Positions 22,189-33,975 of a stretch of 64,000 nt of DNA are shown piece by piece. The DNA is from Fomitopsis serialis (taxonomy: Eukaryota > Basidiomycota > Agaricomycetes > Polyporales > Fomitopsidaceae), in NCBI RefSeq assembly GCF_022376445.1, contig NW_025954972.1, positions 434,001-498,000 of the forward strand, given 5' to 3'. Numbering within the stretch: the stretch's first letter is position 1; each line of letters begins with the position of its first letter. Below the pieces are notes generated by a model. That model did not search any database. It was given only the letters and a program-made list of their open reading frames with translations, and was not told where the DNA came from. The translations under genes were made by a program, and so were the position numbers.

Positions 22189-25100
22189 TCATTGAACGAC
22201 GCGTTTGGATTAGAGCGAACGGTGGTTGATGGTAGGAGAGTGCCTGGCAGACATCGAGTGTAGCGTACAGCGAAATGGCAATCCGCAATCGAACGAAATT
22301 TGAACGACCACCTTGTGCTGGCCAGCGATAATTTAAGCAAGGTGTTTCCGCTACCCATGCGGGCAGAGACATCCGTGGAGGACTGCTTACGAAAATTCGA
22401 GGGGTCCCTCCCCGACATCCCACCACGCCTCCAATGATATGATGATGCCCAGAACCACGATCCGGGCTGACAGCGGGGTCTCTTTAGTCAACTGCGCGGA
22501 AAGGAAAGGCGGTAGTCCCGAATGCAGTCGGATAGAAGCTGCGGAGGTTCGCCTTCCCAGTAGAGAGTGGGAGAGCAGGATCCAAACAAGCAGTGGGAGT
22601 GCTGGCTGTGATGATACTACCGCCAGGAAGCGCATGGAGGCAATCTAAGCATGGAACGCCGGCCTGGAGTCAGATATCCTATCGTGGTTGCAGCTGTGTC
22701 CGAGGGCTGCCAGCTGATGGACTAGGCTAGAACGTCCCCAGAAAGTGGGTGGCAGGGACAAGCGACCGCGCAGAGAGCAGTGCGGGGAGAGACAAGGGGT
22801 GGCCGCTGGCAGGCACCATGCCAGCCAACCCGCTGCGTTGCGCTGTTACCAAAACCGAGTCCGAGCCATTCTCGGCTCATCCTCCAGTCGTCGTCGTGCG
22901 CCTGGGGACTCTACGACCATCGGTCAGGTCCGGTTGAAGCCCTGTACGACCGCGACTGGAACACTGGTCGGCGTTGGTGACAGAGGGAGTAGCGGTCCCG
23001 TCGATGCGAAGATCGAGACGATCGCGACGGCCAGCGACGTTGAGCGCGATGACGGCGAGAACAGAGAGAGAGTGGGCATTTCAGTCCGAGGGGTGGGAGG
23101 AACGGTAGATGGCGGGGCCTCAGGCCGCCAGGCCGCCCCCGACTGGTTGGCCAGCCAATCCATCCCCGGCTAGTCGCCCTTCTCGTCCTATCTTGCGTCC
23201 ACGACCATCAATACCGAACGCCACCAAGACGCATGTCTCTGACCCCGCATGAGTTCGCCATCCTGGACTTCCTCAGTCGTTCCAGTCGGTCGATGCGGTC
23301 TCGACTTACCCGTGCGCCCTCTGAGTCATCCGAGTCGCTCCTCGTATGCCAACGAGGGGTACGCAAGGTAAGCCTGTGTTCGACTAGTGTCACCGTTCCA
23401 ATACCTGCATCGTGGTCTGCAGCGACGGAGCAGTACAGAGTACGGTGAGTCGGTGGTCGCGAGCTTACCTCCAATACATACCGTCTCTGATCCTTGCTCA
23501 CTGGCATGGCGAACAACCTATGCACAGTGCTTGCAACCCCCAATAGCCCACGAATCTGTGTTCCGAACGCCGGCGGGTAATGCAGAATTTGAATCATCGG
23601 CGAGTATTGCCCTATTAGAGTCTGGATCCCAACCGGAGCGTTGTTGGCGGCAGCTGAGATGATCCACTCCACAGGCATGCATTCTTCGTTTCGTTTCGCA
23701 GGAGGGTACGACCGATCAAGTTGCTGAATTTCCACAACTGCTTGCGGCCGGCGGGAAGACGGTGTGCTGTCCAGGTGTCTATCATCATAGGTGTCCTTGG
23801 AAGGTTGGGTCCTATCTGCTACACCGTTGAGCCTGCGATCCACGATCGGAGGTGAGGACGTACTGCGCGGGGTCAAAAACGCTGAGCTGCGTTGGCTTGT
23901 CGTCGTGTCCAGGACGCACAGCCGGATCATATCTGACGAGTTTGGCCCGGTGCAAGTTTGTACCGCGTCAATGCACAGCTGTACACCAGGCGCGTAGTTG
24001 TGCCGTTTCCGCTTCCAGGGATGCTGGACTGACGTATTCAGGCGATTCTCGAAGAGTTGTTTACGCGGAGGCGTTTGACAGGAACATCTGAGTTGCCAGC
24101 GGGCTCGGAATATAGTCATCAAGCATGGTACAACCAGTTAATGGCCTGCAACTGCGACATGTCGACGTACATCTGCAAGGAAACACCCATGGCGAAGGTA
24201 TCGCGTATCAATCGCCGGCGTCCCTGGTCTTCGTTTCAAGGATCCTCCCCCAATCGCGGGTGTTAGTATACTGCTGCGGTATGCCGAGGCCCGTGATAGT
24301 GGCCCCGAGAGGCAATCTTATGGGGCCTAATGCGTCCACAGCGCATCGTTCTCGGGCACCACTTGGACAAACAGCCCACGACAAGCCCACGCTGCCGCTG
24401 AGAGACTTACAACTCCCAGAACCTGCCTCGCCCATGGTCTTCGACCTCATGCTATGCTCTCCCGCTCGCGCGCGCCGCAAGACCTGGAATCTGGATCGCG
24501 CGCTACGCTGGCTTCAATCTTGGCCTTTCGCTGTGTCGGGCTACCACAACGGCCCCTCGGCGACGTGGAGGAGTCGAAGAGATCTTACTGGAAAAGATCA
24601 CTGGCAAGTCAAACAGACTCAGAGCGACAGTTCAGTGCGTGTTACAACGGACGCTGGCAGCTGCCGCAGCGCTAGCTGGGGATTCGGCTCGCAGCCCCGA
24701 GCTCCAGTGGTTGCCCGAATGCCCATCTACGTCTACTTACCCTCAATGGTCGCTACTCGTGCTTCTTGAACAATTTTGATATCCACCTCATCTCGGCTAC
24801 AAGTCCTCTTTCCTCACAATGCAACGACACCTCGTCGACACTACAACCCCAGCATACCCAGCATTCGGTCTTCTGATGCGTACAAACGGCCCCTTTCAAT
24901 GGATCACACCTCTCGCTGCTATTCTTGCCGGATGACCTGCCTCGGCCACACTTCGCCAAACGTACCGGCACAAGTTAACAACTCGATGTAATATTGACAA
25001 CCCACAGTCGAACACGGACGATGATGGACCGCATTGGAGGGCTCTCAGGGTTGCGAACTGTCTCCAAGGATCACCGATGGTCTTGTGTTGTACATTCAGA

Positions 25101-25740
25101 TTCGCTGGGACCAAACGGGCTATCAAGTGCGCTCACACTCAAACGCGCTGTTCAACCTTGCTACCGGCTCACAAGTGCGTTCGTAGTTTTCGCTTGCCAA
25201 GTTGACCGACGCTCACTAGAAGCAAGAGGCAACGGGACATTCTTTCGTCCATCGGAGATCCCGCCGCGTCTGGGCGAGCGCGACGTCAGACATTTCACGA
25301 CAATAGACAATATGGGACCTGGTACACTTCATGGCGAGTCTCGTGTCCATCTATGGTGCTCGTACTCCGGGTTGTCCCCGGGATGCTGCAAACGTGCGCC
25401 TGTACATCTGATTCCTGACCAACCGACAATAATCAGGTTACGTTCGCTTATAGGTACTCATGGGCTCCTCGATCCTGACGTTGAATTCTTCCAAGTGTCC
25501 CATCAAATCACGAACTCTCGAATCACTGTCATTTTTACCACCAGCACTGGTGTCAGTCTCGTCAATCATACTGTCTGCGATCGACGCGGCCCGACAGAAT
25601 ACTCAGTCAGAGCCCAGAAACGCACCGTTGATACGCTAGCTGTGACTGACTAGGGATCGGCCGATCTAGACGACCGATGTTATACATCTCCACAGGTACA
25701 GTATAAAGGACCACTATAAAAAACGACCAATAACGTACAG
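22189..25740. other. Repeat-rich stretch without a supported gene
   Basis: A 304-codon open frame runs on the minus strand (23208-24122), and plus-strand open segments lie at 22745-23173, 24125-24769 and 24994-25653. None shows a recognisable domain, and no chain of introns gives a convincing protein. The 24355 segment matches a short block of repeat units 1 and 2, so at least part is decayed duplicated DNA. A segment in the minus frame (IRGLLGVAS) recalls the hydrophobic motif at 10.5 kb. Confidence 0.35.
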
Positions 25741-26580
25741 TCACAAGGGACGAGTGGTACTCACGGACTCCGCGGTCTGCAGAGCCCAAGATTGGATCTC
25801 CTCCATGGGAAGCTGGTCCCATCTTGCCTGGATCTGCCCAAGATATAAACGTGCATTGAGCGAAGAACGGAGGGGGGACAGACCTCTGCTAACAAATCTA
25901 GTAATTGCGACACCTCTGTGTCAACCTCTTCACGTGCCTGCATGTTCCTCTGCATCTGGCTTTGCAGCCGCCTGTTCTCCGTATCGAGCTCCAACGAAAG
26001 ATAAATCCTGCAGTAGCCATGCAACGTAAACAGCAGACATACTGATTGCAGTTCAGCACGGAGACGGTCCCGCTCCTTGTCCAGCAGGGGAATAGTGCGT
26101 GCGCGGACAGCTGCGCTGGGGTGAAGGTCTTCTCGCCATACGTCCCTCCCGTCATATCCAGCTTGTTTCTTCGCACGAGACTCTGTCACGACCGCGTGCA
26201 GGCTGTCGAGGTTCTCCCGGACGTTGTACTGCTTCAGCAGTTGCTCGCAGCTTTCCTACGATCGGTCAGCTTGTGGGGGCGCATAGGTGAAACAACTCAC
26301 AGTGATTGAGTCCTCCATGTGCCTCGAGACCGTTGTGAAGATGCGCGGAGCATTCTCCGGCTGCTCTTCGCACCAGATCGCGAAGCATTCCGTGAAATCC
26401 TCGTACCTACCACGAAGCGAATATTAATGTTGTGAGTGAGCATGTCATTTGCCGAAGGAAGAGTGCTCACGTCCATTTGTGCGCGGCCCGCTGTATGGCT
26501 AGTTGTAGGGCAGAGTGGAAGTAGGACCATCGCTTGCTCGCCGGCTGCGACTGCGAAGACGCGTTCGCTTCGGTCGACAT
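25741..26580 (-). CDS. NNF1: Kinetochore protein Nnf1 (MIND/Mis12 complex)
   Basis: Five exons (26471-26580, 26301-26406, 26043-26255, 25884-25988, 25741-25833) give 208 residues. The N-terminus (RWSYFHSALQLAIQRAAHKW, then YEDFTECFAIWCEE) and the block ENLDSLHAVVTESRAKK followed by a long charged coiled coil (LDKERDRLRAEL, LDTENRRLQSQMQRNMQ, EEVDTEVSQLLDLL) match the Nnf1/PMF1 family in order and length. The MIND complex links centromeric chromatin to the Ndc80 microtubule-binding complex. The start was taken as the ATG at 26580, the first in frame. It is divergently transcribed from the coiled-coil gene at 26794, with 213 bp between the start codons, so a shared promoter is likely. Confidence 0.85.
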
Positions 26581-26793
26581 GGTCGCGTCCCGGGAGCCGC
26601 GCACTTAGCGGAGTTTAAAACGGCGCGCTCTAAGCCTGGCGCGTCTGTGGCGTAGGCGCTTCCGCCCTCCTCCTCTCCTCACAAGTTCTACGCCTGGCAG
26701 ACCCTCCAGCGTCCTCGCCGCAGTACGTCTCACGAAAGTCACTTCTCTGGACTCAAATTGAGCGCAGCCGCACACTTCGGTAGATCGGTCTCA
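26581..26793. promoter_or_regulatory. Divergent promoter between NNF1 and the coiled-coil gene
   Basis: The 213-bp spacer is the only upstream DNA for both genes. It is GC-rich near NNF1 (GGCGCGCTCTAAGCCTGGCGCG) and contains GCGTCTGTGGCG; an ACGCGT MCB box, expected for S-phase genes, is not present. Confidence 0.4.
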
Positions 26794-28693
26794 ATGTCAA
26801 CGGGCACTACGGAACCCAGTGTCGAGCCGACGTCGCACCGTCTGAAGCTGAAGACGCGGCCTACGGCTTCGGCGGTCCTCTGGGGCCATCTTCTGTCCAG
26901 CAAAGATGCATCACAGACAGCATCCAGCACCCGCTATTCTGATGTATCTTCCTGCTCCCCACTCTCCGGTATCACTCCTGTGGACAAAACCGGGTCATCC
27001 TTGCGTATCCTCCTTCACGACACCCAGGCGAATCTGGAGAAATTCTCGGATCGGGTGACCAAGCTGACTGGAGATATCAACGAGAGCAAACGCGAAATTG
27101 GTGTGGTAAAAGAGCTCTTGCAAACCGATCACGAGAAGGTTATAGAACAGATGGTTGAGTTAGGTTAGTGAATGCGCAAGTATCAGAACATCGCGTATTC
27201 CTCTCACCAGCTCAGTGTTCGAGCACACTCAGAAGCTTCGCAATGCTCATTTACGCAGTTAATAGATGCCAGTCAGAGATCCAGCGCGCCATCGGCGTCC
27301 CTGCCCAAGCAGCGAAAATACACGATGTGCGGGCGGATCTCACCAGGGCCGATACCAGACTCACAGCGCTGGAGAGTAAGATGTATATGTTGCAAGTGGT
27401 ATGTCGATTCCCGAGATACGGACGCATATATGCAGCTGACTTCCCTCCGAAGATCAACCAAACCCAGTTGCAGGCCCTCCAGACGGTTCAAGACCAACAA
27501 GGGAAGATAATAGCTGCTATCTCGCCTGTGTTGCCTTTACTGCAAGCCATCCCCCTCCATATCGATAACTCTAGGAGAGAGCTCTTGGACGGCTTCCGCG
27601 ACCTGCGCTCAATGTATGCAACCGCCAATGCCCAAAGCGTCATCCTTAACCCTCCACCAGCATCAGCGGTTCCTCAGTACCCACGTGGTCCCTTATTCGC
27701 GGGCTCATCTCCGGCGAACCAGAGTGATTCTGGAAGACACAAGAAGCGCAAGCTGGCCGATGAGCGGACACCCGACGGTCCTGCACTCCGCATTGACGCC
27801 ATTAACAGGCTTCCAGATCCTTCGTGCACTACTGCTACTGCTGAATATCCACCACAGGATCCGCGTCCTACTGCGAATGGTCAAACACCTCGTCGCCTTG
27901 TCTCAGGCCAACCTCCTGCCTCTCCTGACGTACCTTTACGTCTCGACCATCTGAAGCGGAATCCCTTTCGCACGCCCCACCGACCGCCTCCGGTGAACCT
28001 GCTTCCGCCGAATGCTGTCCCTCGTACATCTGATTCGGCTCTGTCATCTGCTGCTCGCCGTGACGTCTCTAGCCATACCATTCTTAATGGCGCTGTCCTG
28101 GGATCTGCCGCAAACAACGCTCGGTCACCTGTCGACATGCTGCAGTTTGGCGTCGGTGCTTCACGTAATGCGTCGAAACCTCCACCTCCGGTCCAGGGGA
28201 CGCCGAAGAACGCCAACTCGTTGGCGTCGACCACCAGCACGCTCTCTCAGACTTCTGTCGCGCAACCGGATCGTGCAGGAACACCGTCAATAAGAGGTGG
28301 TGTCGCGAACTCGACCGATGTACGCGGATCTAGGATGCAGACAAGCCCCGCGACACTACGAACGGGGGTTCAAGGCAGCTCTTCTACCATCAAGCTTCCT
28401 GACGCTCGTCTGGCCACGTATCCCGATGCTGTACCTGTTACTCCTGCTCGATCTGGCCTTCAGCCTCGGCTGGATGTTTCTATTCTACGCACCTCTGCGA
28501 ATTCTCTCGGTACGAACGTAGGCAAGCCGATGAGCATCAAGGATGTGAGAGCGCTAAATGCTACACCGGCATTCGTGAGTCGTACGCGATAGTGTCCTCT
28601 GCAGAGCCTGATGATGTATTCCTTCCGTAGCGCAACGAAGAAAAGCGGTTCATACCGCTGGACGACGATGATGATGACGACCTGCTGGAGTAG
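26794..28693 (+). CDS. Coiled-coil nuclear protein of unknown function, acidic C-terminus
   Basis: Exons 26794-27163, 27259-27398, 27468-28574 and 28631-28693 give 559 residues. Residues about 75-230 are rich in heptads (RVTKLTGDINESKREIGVVK, SEIQRAIGVP, LTALESKMYMLQ, LQALQTVQDQQGKI) and should form a coiled coil. Residues about 240-530 are Pro/Ser/Thr-rich and disordered, with a basic KKRK cluster near the start that could act in nuclear import. The last exon ends in a run of seven Asp before LLE. No catalytic domain is seen. The divergent promoter shared with NNF1 hints at a role in chromosome segregation or meiosis, but that rests on position only. The upstream in-frame TTG at 26758 was rejected for the ATG at 26794. 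Confidence 0.7.
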
Positions 28694-28970
28694 TGATTTT
28701 TGTAAGATTCACTTTCGCGTCGTGCATTTGTCGACCTGTTCTGTCGTAGACTAACTGATGACAGTACGGTTGGCAGAGCATAGTCGTCATTCACTACACG
28801 CAAAAAATGTGGTGCTATCAATATATGTCGCTATGAATACATACATGTTGCAGGCTCAGTGAACCGCCCCGACTATTTGTTTCTTGATACCCTTTCTTGT
28901 CGGCGTGGCCTCGCCCTACGTAGACAGGATATGGCGCTACAGGCAAAGAGCGAGTTCGCGAATATTGTAA

Positions 28971-31623
28971 TCAGTACTGGGTATTCGCTGACCCGACCAC
29001 TGTCCTTCCACCGACGCCTATGACGGCGCACTTCGCATAATATCTGGCTAGTGCAAGACGCACGGTCTGCAACCGTTGGAGCGCATGCGCCTCTCCCCCT
29101 GTTTTGGTCGTTCGGGCGAGGATTGAGAGGTACTCATCCGCAGATCCTTGTGTGGACCGGATATGGATCTCCTCTAGACGGTGCAAGAGTAATGTCGCAT
29201 CGACAGACGTGAACAGCATGGTTTCGTCTAAACAGCCTCGTCAGTCAAAGAGCGACGGACGAAGACATAGACTGAGACCCACTGCATTGCAGCAGCTCTA
29301 CCGCATCCGAGAGCAAGACAGCCCACCACGATTTGGGCGCGATCTCTTCCTGCAGCATCGAGACAAGGTCGAACGCGGCTTTTTGCAGGTCGCCACTGAG
29401 CCGTCTGTGGTGGAACTCCGCAAAGCGCACGGCAAACATCAGCCGGAAGATGAAAATGCCATTCGCCTTCGACTCCGACCGCAGCGTCTGCAACGAGGGG
29501 GCGATCTTCGCTACTGATCGTGCGTATTGTTGTGGTCCTGGAGACAAATGGACGTCAGGGGCAGATATGCACAAGGACTGAGCGGCGTACCATGTGTGAT
29601 GTAAACATCGAGCATGCGATCAACTGTACGGCCCAGTCCAGCCCAGTCCTCGGCAGAAACACAATAAGACACAGCCAAGCCGTACTCGTTCTCCCGCATG
29701 AACGTCTGCGCAGCGATTCTGCACACCATCCGCCGGACTGCCTCGCGCTTGTGCTCGTAGCAAGAGGCGTTCACCTCCTTCAGCACGCCTGCGAGGGTGC
29801 CGGAGCGTATTCGTGCGCTCTCTTCGTCTGCGTCCACGGCGCCTTTCGGAGGCTGCAGTTTGAGGGGCACTCTCATCAGCACCTCATCCGCCATCTGGTG
29901 TCCGATCACGCCGCAGGTGCACAGGTAGTCGACAGTGATCCGCCAGAGCCCAGGGTCCGAGCGCATGTATTCGCAGTAGGAGATGATGTAGTGTTCGCGC
30001 AGGGTCGATTCGGAACTGCGCAGCGACGTTAGCCGGAACGGTGGTACAGTCGCTTTCGGCGCAACTCACTCGTCGGGTTCCTTATCGACCAGGTCGAGCG
30101 ACTCCATTATATCTCCGAGATGTGCGGCGAGCCAGACGTCAAGTCGCGCCGCCTCCGCAAGTACACTGGTCGGCTTGCCGAGGAACATCGCCGAGTGAAC
30201 CACGTCTTCCAAGTTCGTCGGATCCGGCGGCATTTCATCCAGCAGATCGGAAACTATGTCACTATGCCAGGTCAGCCGGGGGGGCGTTAGTAGGCTAAAA
30301 GACAACAAGCGTGACGGCTTACGGAAGTTCTGCCCTGCGGATGCGCGTGTTCACGAAGACGCACCACACCGCACAAACCTCCTTCCAGTCTCCTCCGAGA
30401 TCCACGCATACTCGCTTGACCACGTCTTCACGGCCCTCGAGAATGCCAACGATATCGTCGACTCGGCCCCACCAATTCTCGAAGCCGTCCTCTCGCGCGT
30501 CCTCCGGTACGCGATCCAGCTCGAGACGCACGCTCTTCACCTTATCACGCCAGCGACGCGCAGCGATTGCGAAGTCGCGCTCCGCGGTGAACTGATGTAG
30601 CCGAGGGTGGTTTGTGACGAGCGGTATGAGGTGTTTGGAGAGCTCTTGGAGGAAGGGAGATGGGTGGTTGGAGAGGACGTCGAGGAAAAATGCAGAGGCA
30701 CGGGAGAGACCGCGAATGGTTGCTCTGAGGCAGACGTTAGAAGAGTGACGGCGTGAGGGCTCGGGAAATACTTCACCGAGTGAGGTACGGCCAAAATGTC
30801 TCATCTTCCCAAGGCCGCTCGAGGCTGCTCAGATGGTCACCTTCCTCGGTCGTCGGCTCTACGTAATGTACATTAAGCCATTCCATCAACTCGTCCCCCA
30901 CGGGAACGTTCTCGTAGCCGGGCTCCGGCACGTAGAGCATGGAAAAGAGGGAAAAGCAGGTGTACAGCTTGCGGTAATGTTCGGCGCTGAACTGCAGAGG
31001 CTCTGTTGGAGGCAGATCACGCTGTAGACCACGCTGAGTAACCCCGAGCTCTGTATGTAGCAGTGTCTCTTACGGAGCAATACACACAACACTCTTTGCA
31101 GAAGTTGATGTAGTCGAGCGTCAGCTTGTTCATTGCTCGCGCACAGGTATCGTCTTCGGAGCTATGGCACAGCTATGAGAGGAAGGGCATGGGATATGGA
31201 TTGACATACATATCCACGTTTCGCGCGCGAGCGTCGTTTCGTAGTTTCTGCACCGCGGCAAAGATGATAGATGTATCGGTGACGAACTACGAAGACAGTC
31301 AGCCCAAAGCGCGAGAGTCAAGGTATCGTAACATACAATGCGTCGTTCGGAGGTTGGGGCATCATGGGGTCTCGCGAGGTAGATGTTTCGCTGTGATGAG
31401 GACGACTTGCTCTCCCGAGGGTTTCGCGCATCTGCCTACACGATCCGTGGTGAGAAGTTATCTATACGAGGCTTAAGGCGACAGAGATACTACGTACACT
31501 CGCAGACGCAAATACGGCCACGGAGTCGTCGCGCGGCGAGGCACATAACGACAAGGTTTTGCCTGAACGCGCAAAGTCGTCGCTTCGGCCCTGTTCGAAC
31601 AGTGGCGGTTGTAGCACTGGCAT
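28971..31623 (-). CDS. NUP85: Nucleoporin Nup85 (Nup84/Y-complex)
   Basis: Ten exons (31498-31623, 31337-31435, 31210-31286, 31074-31161, 30777-31021, 30323-30724, 30070-30261, 29591-30015, 29283-29537, 28971-29227) give 721 residues, close to the yeast protein. It has the expected N-terminal beta blade (GKTLSLCASPRDDSVAVFAS) followed by an alpha-helical stack: LYVPEPGYENVPVGDEL, WEDETFWPYLTR, MRSDPGLWRITVDYL, REAVRRMVCRIAAQ and FIFRLMFAVRFAEFH. Nup85 is a scaffold of the Y-complex and holds Seh1 by completing its propeller. In this window the SEA-complex subunit Sea2 also occurs; Seh1 is shared by both complexes, although the genes are 28 kb apart. All splice sites are GT-AG. Confidence 0.9.
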
Positions 31624-32811
31624 CCTGAAGCTTCTTCAGAGAATTTTGCTTGTTGATTCCAGGTGCCGGAAGACAGAAGGTTGTCCGAGAATGATGTGGC
31701 GACACAGACCAGACTGAAGTGAGATCACATTGAACGCGTCTGTAGCGCGTTCTAACGTGACCCCTTTCAGCTTGCTTACACTGGTTTATAGAACAGTTGT
31801 TTTCGTTAAATATGAACCAATCCCTGTTTGGCTTAATCTGACTCGCTGGGTGCGAGCCCTTCGTTCTTACATCATTATGCTTGAGGCCTGAGGGGGCTCA
31901 TGCTTGCTGGCTCAGCGTATCTTCAGCGTCCTGGACCTACATGAGACTCCTCTGGTGGGTGGCTAGTCCGTTCCCGCAAGCGTTAACAATCGTCAGCAGC
32001 ATCCGTGAATGTTTGCGTGGAGCAACACGATGCGCAGAAGTGTGTTGATTTCAAATGCGAGAAGATGACGAACTTAGGGCTCTGGAGGGCTCTGGAGGAG
32101 GAGGAGGAGGAGGAGGAGGAGGAGGGTATTCCATTTCTCGGCCATTTGTGCGCGGCGGACTTGTCCGCTTGCTCTGCTGTCATTCCCTAGACCAGTCCGC
32201 CCGGCGTGATATGGAAACAAAGATCCAACCTCGGTGGCGCACTGGAACTTATACTGTGTCGTCCATACTCTAGCAGATAAGGACTTTTGATGGGGAGGAC
32301 GGTCTTCTATGTCGTCCATAGGTTGTGAGTGGATTATGACCGGTCTCATCACATGAGCGAGCCTGCATCGCCTCAGGCCAGCCCATACGCTGTCTCTGAT
32401 GAGTTCACAGATCATTGTTGCCTCCGCATTCTGCGCCTGCCTACGCTTCACCCTACTCCTACCGCTGTTACTGATCCACGGCACTCAGAACCTACCCTCT
32501 ATCCTCACGGGCTGCCGTTTCTGCCTCGGGTGATTGCGCCCACTCGCCGCCCCAAGTTCACGACTTTCACGGGTGAGACTCGGCGGGATGGTGTCTGCCC
32601 GACATAGTCTGACACTTTTCATGCTATACAGGGCACCCATAGTCAATCTGCCATCCGGATATCGCTCGCAGTGCAAAGCTAACGTAGTGCCGAGGTATGA
32701 AGACAAGCCACTGGAAGGCCATGCTCCGAAAGTGCGGGATGCTTCAGCGGCCCACATACTCAAGGTATGACTTCCCTCTGCTCTGGCGCCCGCCTCGAAT
32801 GACATATCGAC
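31624..32811. other. Intergenic region upstream of NUP85
   Basis: No gene supported. Contains a (GGA)n tract and scattered short open frames. Confidence 0.45.
32094..32125. repeat. (GGA)n microsatellite
   Basis: About ten uninterrupted GGA units. It produces poly-Glu and poly-Ser ORFs on opposite strands which are not believable proteins. Confidence 0.9.
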
Positions 32812-33497
32812 TTGCTTGGTCGACACAGTGATACCTATCCGATATTTCCGCAGGAACTGATCGACCGCATCTGCGAGTTCCTTCGGTACGATCCTTTCAC
32901 ACTGACGAGGTGCCGCCTCGTTCCACACTTGTTATCACGGATCGGCTCACATTGCGGACCCGAGAAGCCTTGGAAGAACAGCACGCATGCTCATGTCGAA
33001 AGGCAGCCGATCATACGGCAAGCGCTTTGTTTGGCTGGATATTTCGGAGGACCCTCGAGAGCCATTTGCACACATCTGGCCCATGCTCATCCCCGGGAGT
33101 CTTCTATCAATTGTCGGGGTGGATCTGAGCAACTGCAATTGGGCAGCTATTCTTCGACTTCCTCTCGTACACCAGTGTGACAACATTGAGAATCAGGCAG
33201 TGCCACTTTCAAAGTATAGCGGAACTCCGTAGGATTTCCAATGCACCACCGAGCCTCGAAAACCTGTATCTCTGGGACCCCACACGCCAGCACCCACTCG
33301 TGCCATATTCGGTGCCCCGCTACGCTCCCCTGTCCCACAACAAGCTGAAGACAATCGCTCTTCAGACTGTTTACTCAACTATCGAGTCGGGCGCTCACTT
33401 ATGTGCCACGTACTCGTACGCAACGGAGCTAGCTGCGACAATGATCGACGGGATCCTTGTGCAGACGGCTTGTAAGGTCGGTTACCGCCCCGTCTAG
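32812..33497 (+). pseudogene. F-box/LRR-type protein, frameshifted pseudogene
   Basis: An F-box-like start (PQELIDRICEFLRYDPF then LTRCRLV) is followed in the next frame by WLDISEDPREPFAHIWPML and VDLSNCNWAAI, and in the third frame by CHFQSIAELRRISNA, SLENLYLWDPTRQHP and LSHNKLKTIALQTV, ending at a stop at 33495-33497. Each block is typical of the large, fast-evolving F-box families of agaricomycetes, usually a single exon. At least two frame changes (near 32985 and near 33175) break it, without splice sites to explain them. Substrate adaptors of this kind normally bind Skp1 through the F-box; this copy should be non-functional. Confidence 0.65.
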
Positions 33498-33588
33498 CGT
33501 CTAGAAGTGTGAGTCGTCGTCTCGTTCAGGCATTAAAGGGTCAATGAACGGGCGACTGACCACCAGACTGTCGGCAACCTCTTCTTCA

Positions 33589-33975
33589 CTACTCCTCATC
33601 AATCATCTCCACGTCATCATCGCTATCGTAGTTTCTCATGCGCGGCGTCTGCAAGCCACGGCAGGTATAACAGTTCTCGTCCTGCCTGTAGAGGCAAACA
33701 GCCCGGTCCGGAAGGCTCCTGTGCACCTATCAGGGCCCGCGCGCATCTGCTGCAGTACGGATGAACTCACATCTCCTTGCAATCCGCAGGGCATTTGTGA
33801 GTGCCTGGGCTGTGTAGCTGGCTCAGACGACACATGGTCATGTTGCAATCGATCTGCATGCAGGGGTGTTCGTAAGTAGTCACTTCAGACCGATAGCTAT
33901 GCTCACGTAGTGCCTCTTGATGGCCCAACGATGTTTGCAGCCACCCTCAGTGAACGTTATGACATGATAGCACAT
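33589..33975 (-). CDS. Small Cys/His-rich protein, dispersed paralogue 4
   Basis: Exons 33907-33975 (69 nt), 33771-33853 (83 nt) and 33589-33685 (97 nt) give 82 residues. The first two exons have exactly the sizes and phases of the three paralogues at 14-22 kb: MCYHVITFTEGGCKHRW then KRHY, and IDCNMTMCRLSQLHSP with CPADCKE. The last exon is shorter but keeps NCYTCRGL and an acidic tail (YDSDDDVEMIDEE). A TATA-like TTATATG lies about 75 bp upstream (34051-34057, read across the gene start). It is not inside a recognisable copy of the segmental repeat and sits next to an F-box pseudogene. Confidence 0.72.

Larger units (their letters stand above)
21550..24800. repeat. Probable segmental repeat, unit 3 (inverted)
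   Basis: Three anchors occur on the plus strand in the order found on the minus strand of unit 1 and at nearly the same spacing: the Cys-rich gene (21781-22188), the paired CCAAT block about 0.95 kb further (23141-23160), and a GGGCACCA-TGGACAAACAG block about 2.2 kb further (24355). Elsewhere similarity is too weak to see by eye. Boundaries are approximate. Confidence 0.5.

Noticed and set aside
22745..23173. 142-residue plus-strand protein
   Set aside because: Low-complexity Gly/Arg-rich frame over the unit 3 promoter-like region; no domain or splice support.
30900..31021. Frame break in NUP85 exon 5
   Set aside because: Careful reverse complementing shows the run of four T is complete and the frame continues through KLYTCFSLFSMLYVPEPG.
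32005..32273. Small plus-strand genes with poly-Glu or poly-Gly
   Set aside because: The frames are created by the (GGA)n microsatellite; no start context or homology.
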